Positions 4,682 to 7,310 of a stretch of 7,310 nucleotides of DNA are shown in pieces; positions within the stretch are counted from its first letter, which is position 1; the number at the start of each line of letters is the position of its first letter. The translations under genes were made by a program, and so were the position numbers. The stretch comes from Mollicutes bacterium (GTDB taxonomy: Bacteria; Bacillota_I; Bacilli_A; Izemoplasmatales; Izemoplasmataceae). The DNA is taken from NCBI GenBank assembly GCA_003551405.1, contig PUMO01000198.1:1-7310 (forward strand), read 5' to 3'. The notes under the pieces were generated by a model. The model worked only from the letters and a program-made list of their open reading frames with translations, was not told the DNA's origin and did no database searches.

Positions 4682-6572
4682 AACGTATGATTCTAAAAAC
4701 ATTCAAATTCTAGAGGGCCTGGAAGCCGTTAAAAAACGTCCGGGCATGTACATTGGGTCTACAGGTCCAAAAGGCCTTCACCATCTTGTATGGGAAATTG
4801 TGGATAACTCTGTTGATGAAGCCTTAGCCGGTTACGCTTCAGAAATTGATATCCGTATTTTGCCAGACAATATCATTGAAGTGGTCGATAATGGGCGTGG
4901 CATTCCCGTAGATACCCATCCAAAAACCAATTTGCCCGCTGTTGAGACCATTTTGACGACCTTGCATGCCGGCGGTAAATTTGATAACGATTCCTATAAG
5001 GTTTCTGGAGGTTTGCATGGTGTGGGTGCCAGTGTTGTCAATGCGCTTAGTGAATGGTTTGAAGTCAACATTCACCGGGATGGTGTTGAATATTATCAAC
5101 GTTATGAACGTGGCATTACGAAGACATCTCTTGAAAATCGCGGAGACACAGAAAAAACGGGAACGCGTATTCGTTTCAAAGCGGATAATCTCGTTTTTAC
5201 CGAGAGCAATGCATATGATTATGAGACCTTGCGTCTTCGTATCCAGCAGATGGCGTTTTTAAATAAAGGCATCACGTTTAAACTCACCGATTTACGTGTT
5301 GAACCCAATCAAACAGTAACTTATCGTTATGATGGGGGCATCAAAGAGTATGTTGAATATTTGAATAAAAATAAAGAAACCCTACATGAAAATGTGATTT
5401 ATGCGGAAGGTCAAAGCGGTGAAATCATTGTAGAGATTGCCATGCAATACAACAATGCCTTCTCACAAAATATATTCCCATTTACCAACAACATTCATAA
5501 TTTAGAAGGCGGTACACACGAAGAAGGCTTCAAGATGACATTGACCCGTGTCCTTAACACGTATGGTAAAAACAACAATTTGTTTAAAAAAGACGAAGGA
5601 CTGCTTGGTGATGATACACGTGAAGGCTTAACGGCCATTATCAGTGTTAAACACCCTGATCCTCAGTTTGAAGGCCAGACCAAAAGCAAACTTGGAAGTA
5701 CTGAGGTTCGCCGTGTGGTCGCCCAGGTTCTTAGTGAAGGCCTTGAAAGACATTTGCTTGAAAATCCCAATGATGCGAAAATTATCATTGAAAAAGCATT
5801 GCTTGCATCAAGAGCACGTATTGCGGCGAAAAAAGCCCGCGAAGCGACACGCCGCAAAAGCCCGCTTGATGGCCTTGGATTTGCGTCAAAACTAGCGGAT
5901 TGCCGGGCGAAAGATCCCTCAAAAGCTGAGATATACATCGTTGAGGGTGACAGCGCGGGTGGTTCTGCCAAACAAGGCCGTGAGTCAGGTTTTCAAGCAA
6001 TTTTACCTTTGAGAGGTAAAGTGCTCAATGTCGAAAAAGCCAGACTCGATAAGATTTTGGCGAATAAAGAAATTCTTTCCATGATTCAAGCATTTGGGAC
6101 GGGGATCGGTGATGAGTTCAATGCCGACCTTGTCCGGTATCATAAGATTGTTATCATGACGGATGCCGATGTGGATGGCGCCCACATTCGCACGTTGCTA
6201 CTAACGTTCCTCTTCCGGTATATGAAACCACTCATTGAACGTGGGTATGTCTATATTGCTCACCCCCCCCTTTATAAGTTGCAACAGGGGAAATGGGTTG
6301 ATTATGCCTTCACCGAAGATGAAATGGAAGCCAAACAACAACAACTTTCCAAACGTGCCAATACACAACGCTACAAGGGTCTTGGTGAGATGAATCCTGA
6401 ACAGCTGTGGGAAACAACGATGAACCCAGAAAATCGTACACTGCTCAAAGTGTCGATGGAAGATGCAATGGAAGCCGATAAATTATTCAGTATGCTTATG
6501 GGTGATGAGGTTGAACCGCGCCGTGATTTTATCCAACAAAATGCCGCATACGCTAAAAATCTTGATATTTAG
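4674..6572 (+). CDS. gyrB: DNA gyrase subunit B
   Basis: GyrB is the ATPase subunit of the A2B2 type II topoisomerase that introduces negative supercoils. The product is 632 aa, the size of the short Bacillota type without the large insert of proteobacterial GyrB. The GHKL ATPase domain (about 1-220) shows RPGMYIG (22-28), catalytic Glu41 with Asn45 in EIVDNSVDEA, DNGRGIP (72-78) and the lid GGLHGVG (112-118). The transducer domain (about 221-395) contains QTKSKLG with Lys337. The TOPRIM domain has EGDSAGG (424-430), PLRGKVLNVEKA and the metal-binding DADVDG (497-502). The C-terminal part has QRYKGLGEMNPEQLW. Shine-Dalgarno AAAGGAGTGA (4658-4667) lies 6 nt before the ATG. The start overlaps the recF stop by 8 nt. 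A run of eight C (6263-6270) encodes part of His-Pro-Pro-Leu (530-533), and the frame is intact through it. The TAG stop is embedded in the gyrA ribosome binding site. Confidence 0.99.
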   Translation: MNKTYDSKNIQILEGLEAVKKRPGMYIGSTGPKGLHHLVWEIVDNSVDEALAGYASEIDIRILPDNIIEVVDNGRGIPVDTHPKTNLPAVETILTTLHAGGKFDNDSYKVSGGLHGVGASVVNALSEWFEVNIHRDGVEYYQRYERGITKTSLENRGDTEKTGTRIRFKADNLVFTESNAYDYETLRLRIQQMAFLNKGITFKLTDLRVEPNQTVTYRYDGGIKEYVEYLNKNKETLHENVIYAEGQSGEIIVEIAMQYNNAFSQNIFPFTNNIHNLEGGTHEEGFKMTLTRVLNTYGKNNNLFKKDEGLLGDDTREGLTAIISVKHPDPQFEGQTKSKLGSTEVRRVVAQVLSEGLERHLLENPNDAKIIIEKALLASRARIAAKKAREATRRKSPLDGLGFASKLADCRAKDPSKAEIYIVEGDSAGGSAKQGRESGFQAILPLRGKVLNVEKARLDKILANKEILSMIQAFGTGIGDEFNADLVRYHKIVIMTDADVDGAHIRTLLLTFLFRYMKPLIERGYVYIAHPPLYKLQQGKWVDYAFTEDEMEAKQQQLSKRANTQRYKGLGEMNPEQLWETTMNPENRTLLKVSMEDAMEADKLFSMLMGDEVEPRRDFIQQNAAYAKNLDI

Positions 6573-6584
6573 GAGCGTTAAGTT

Positions 6585-7310
6585 ATGACTATGGAGACCA
6601 TGAAACCGACCACGTTTGATAAAATTACCGACATTAATATCGCTTCTGAAATGCGTACGTCTTTTCTTTCTTACGCAATGAGCGTCATTGTTTCTCGTGC
6701 CCTTCCCGATGTTCGCGATGGGTTGAAGCCTGTTCACCGGCGTATTTTATATGGCATGGATGAACTGGGGGTTACGCCCGGTTCGGCGTTTAAGAAGTCG
6801 GCCCGGATTGTCGGGGATGTCATGGGTAAATACCATCCCCACGGAGACTCCGCCATTTATGATGCCATGGTCCGCATGGCACAGGAATTTTCTTATCGTT
6901 ATCCGCTTGTGAATGGCCATGGAAACTTTGGTTCCATTGACGGTGATGGTGCCGCGGCAATGCGTTATACTGAAGCGAAGATGATGAAGATTTCTGCGGA
7001 AATGCTTAAAGATCTTCACAAGAACACTGTAGATTTTGTAGAAAACTATGATGGCACAGAACATGAGCCGTCAGCCCTTCCAGCCAAATTTCCGAACCTG
7101 CTTGTTAACGGTGCAACGGGAATTGCGGTTGGGATGGCCACCAATATTCCACCGCACAACTTGAGTGAAGTTGTGGATGCAATTTTGGCGTATGTTGATG
7201 ACCCTGAGATATCCCTGGATGGATTGATGCACTATATTAAAGGACCGGACTTCCCAACCGGTGGGACCATCTTGGGTCTTAGCGGCTTAAGACAAGCCTA
7301 TGAAACTGGG
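6585..7310 (+). CDS. gyrA: DNA gyrase subunit A, N-terminal part (cut by window end)
   Basis: GyrA is the DNA breakage-reunion subunit of gyrase. The window holds 242 codons without a stop, and the gene runs off the right edge, so the rest of the breakage domain and the C-terminal DNA-wrapping domain are not seen. The winged-helix segment contains FLSYAMSVIVSRALPDVRDG (27-46) and KPVHRRIL. The quinolone-resistance-determining region includes ARIVGDVMGKYHPHGDSAIY (73-92). At the two main resistance sites it has Ser89 and Asp93, the residues usually seen in susceptible enzymes (E. coli Ser83 and Asp87). The catalytic tyrosine is Tyr128 in AAMRYTEAK, after Arg127. Start ATG 6585 is supported by AGGAG (6571-6575) at 9 nt; ATG 6591 and 6600 are too far from it. 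The gap from gyrB is 12 nt, so the two subunits are co-transcribed. Confidence 0.98.
   Translation, partial: MTMETMKPTTFDKITDINIASEMRTSFLSYAMSVIVSRALPDVRDGLKPVHRRILYGMDELGVTPGSAFKKSARIVGDVMGKYHPHGDSAIYDAMVRMAQEFSYRYPLVNGHGNFGSIDGDGAAAMRYTEAKMMKISAEMLKDLHKNTVDFVENYDGTEHEPSALPAKFPNLLVNGATGIAVGMATNIPPHNLSEVVDAILAYVDDPEISLDGLMHYIKGPDFPTGGTILGLSGLRQAYETG

Noticed and set aside
6747..7064. 105-codon minus-strand frame opposite gyrA
   Set aside because: It lies entirely opposite the well-conserved gyrA coding sequence and has no recognisable features.
576..7310. Reassigned genetic code (TGA as tryptophan) as in Mycoplasma
   Set aside because: dnaN and yaaA end naturally at TGA at their family lengths, and tryptophans in dnaA, gyrB and recF are TGG, so the code is standard.
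1..7310. A novel defence, mobile or biosynthetic system
   Set aside because: Every substantial reading frame is accounted for by a conserved origin-proximal housekeeping gene. No transposase, integrase, CRISPR repeat or unknown gene is present.

Overview
The window is the chromosomal replication origin neighbourhood of a low-GC bacterium, with the classic Bacillota layout rpmH (leftward) | oriC | dnaA > dnaN > yaaA > recF > gyrB > gyrA (rightward, cut by the window end). The genes resemble those of Bacillota and their wall-less relatives. TGA is used as a true stop (dnaN and yaaA end in TGA) and tryptophan is TGG, so the genetic code is standard. This argues against a Mycoplasma/Spiroplasma-type code. 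The short DnaA (463 aa) with a small linker domain, and its NRLTSRFAWG box, are compatible with an early-branching Mollicutes-related lineage or an ordinary Bacillota lineage. I cannot settle the genus from the sequence alone.

Left part (1-575): the ribosomal protein L34 gene lies on the minus strand with a perfect consensus sigma-A-type promoter and a probable terminator at the window edge. About 370 gene-free bases follow before dnaA. They carry DnaA-box-like sites, a 13-bp direct repeat flanking a small GC-rich hairpin, and three closely spaced DnaA boxes in alternating orientation. This is the upstream half of a bipartite oriC.

Middle (576-3279): dnaA (initiator) and dnaN (sliding clamp) are separated by 122 bp. 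That spacer holds an extended -10 promoter, two overlapping DnaA boxes and four tandem AT-rich heptamers, a strong candidate for the unwinding element. Two more box-like sites sit inside the last codons of dnaA. A textbook rho-independent terminator ends the dnaN transcript.

Right part (3280-7310): a new promoter starts a tightly packed unit yaaA-recF-gyrB-gyrA. yaaA and recF overlap by 14 nt, recF and gyrB by 8 nt, and gyrB is 12 nt from gyrA, so translational coupling is likely. The B. subtilis gene remB/yaaB, which lies between recF and gyrB there, is absent here.

Together the genes start replication (DnaA), supply processivity (DnaN), repair stalled forks or gaps (RecF), and relieve the supercoiling ahead of forks (GyrAB). 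All are transcribed away from the origin, co-directionally with the forks. I find no mobile element, CRISPR array, tRNA/rRNA or undescribed protein system. The points worth a second look are the fine architecture of the origin and a C8 tract in gyrB.
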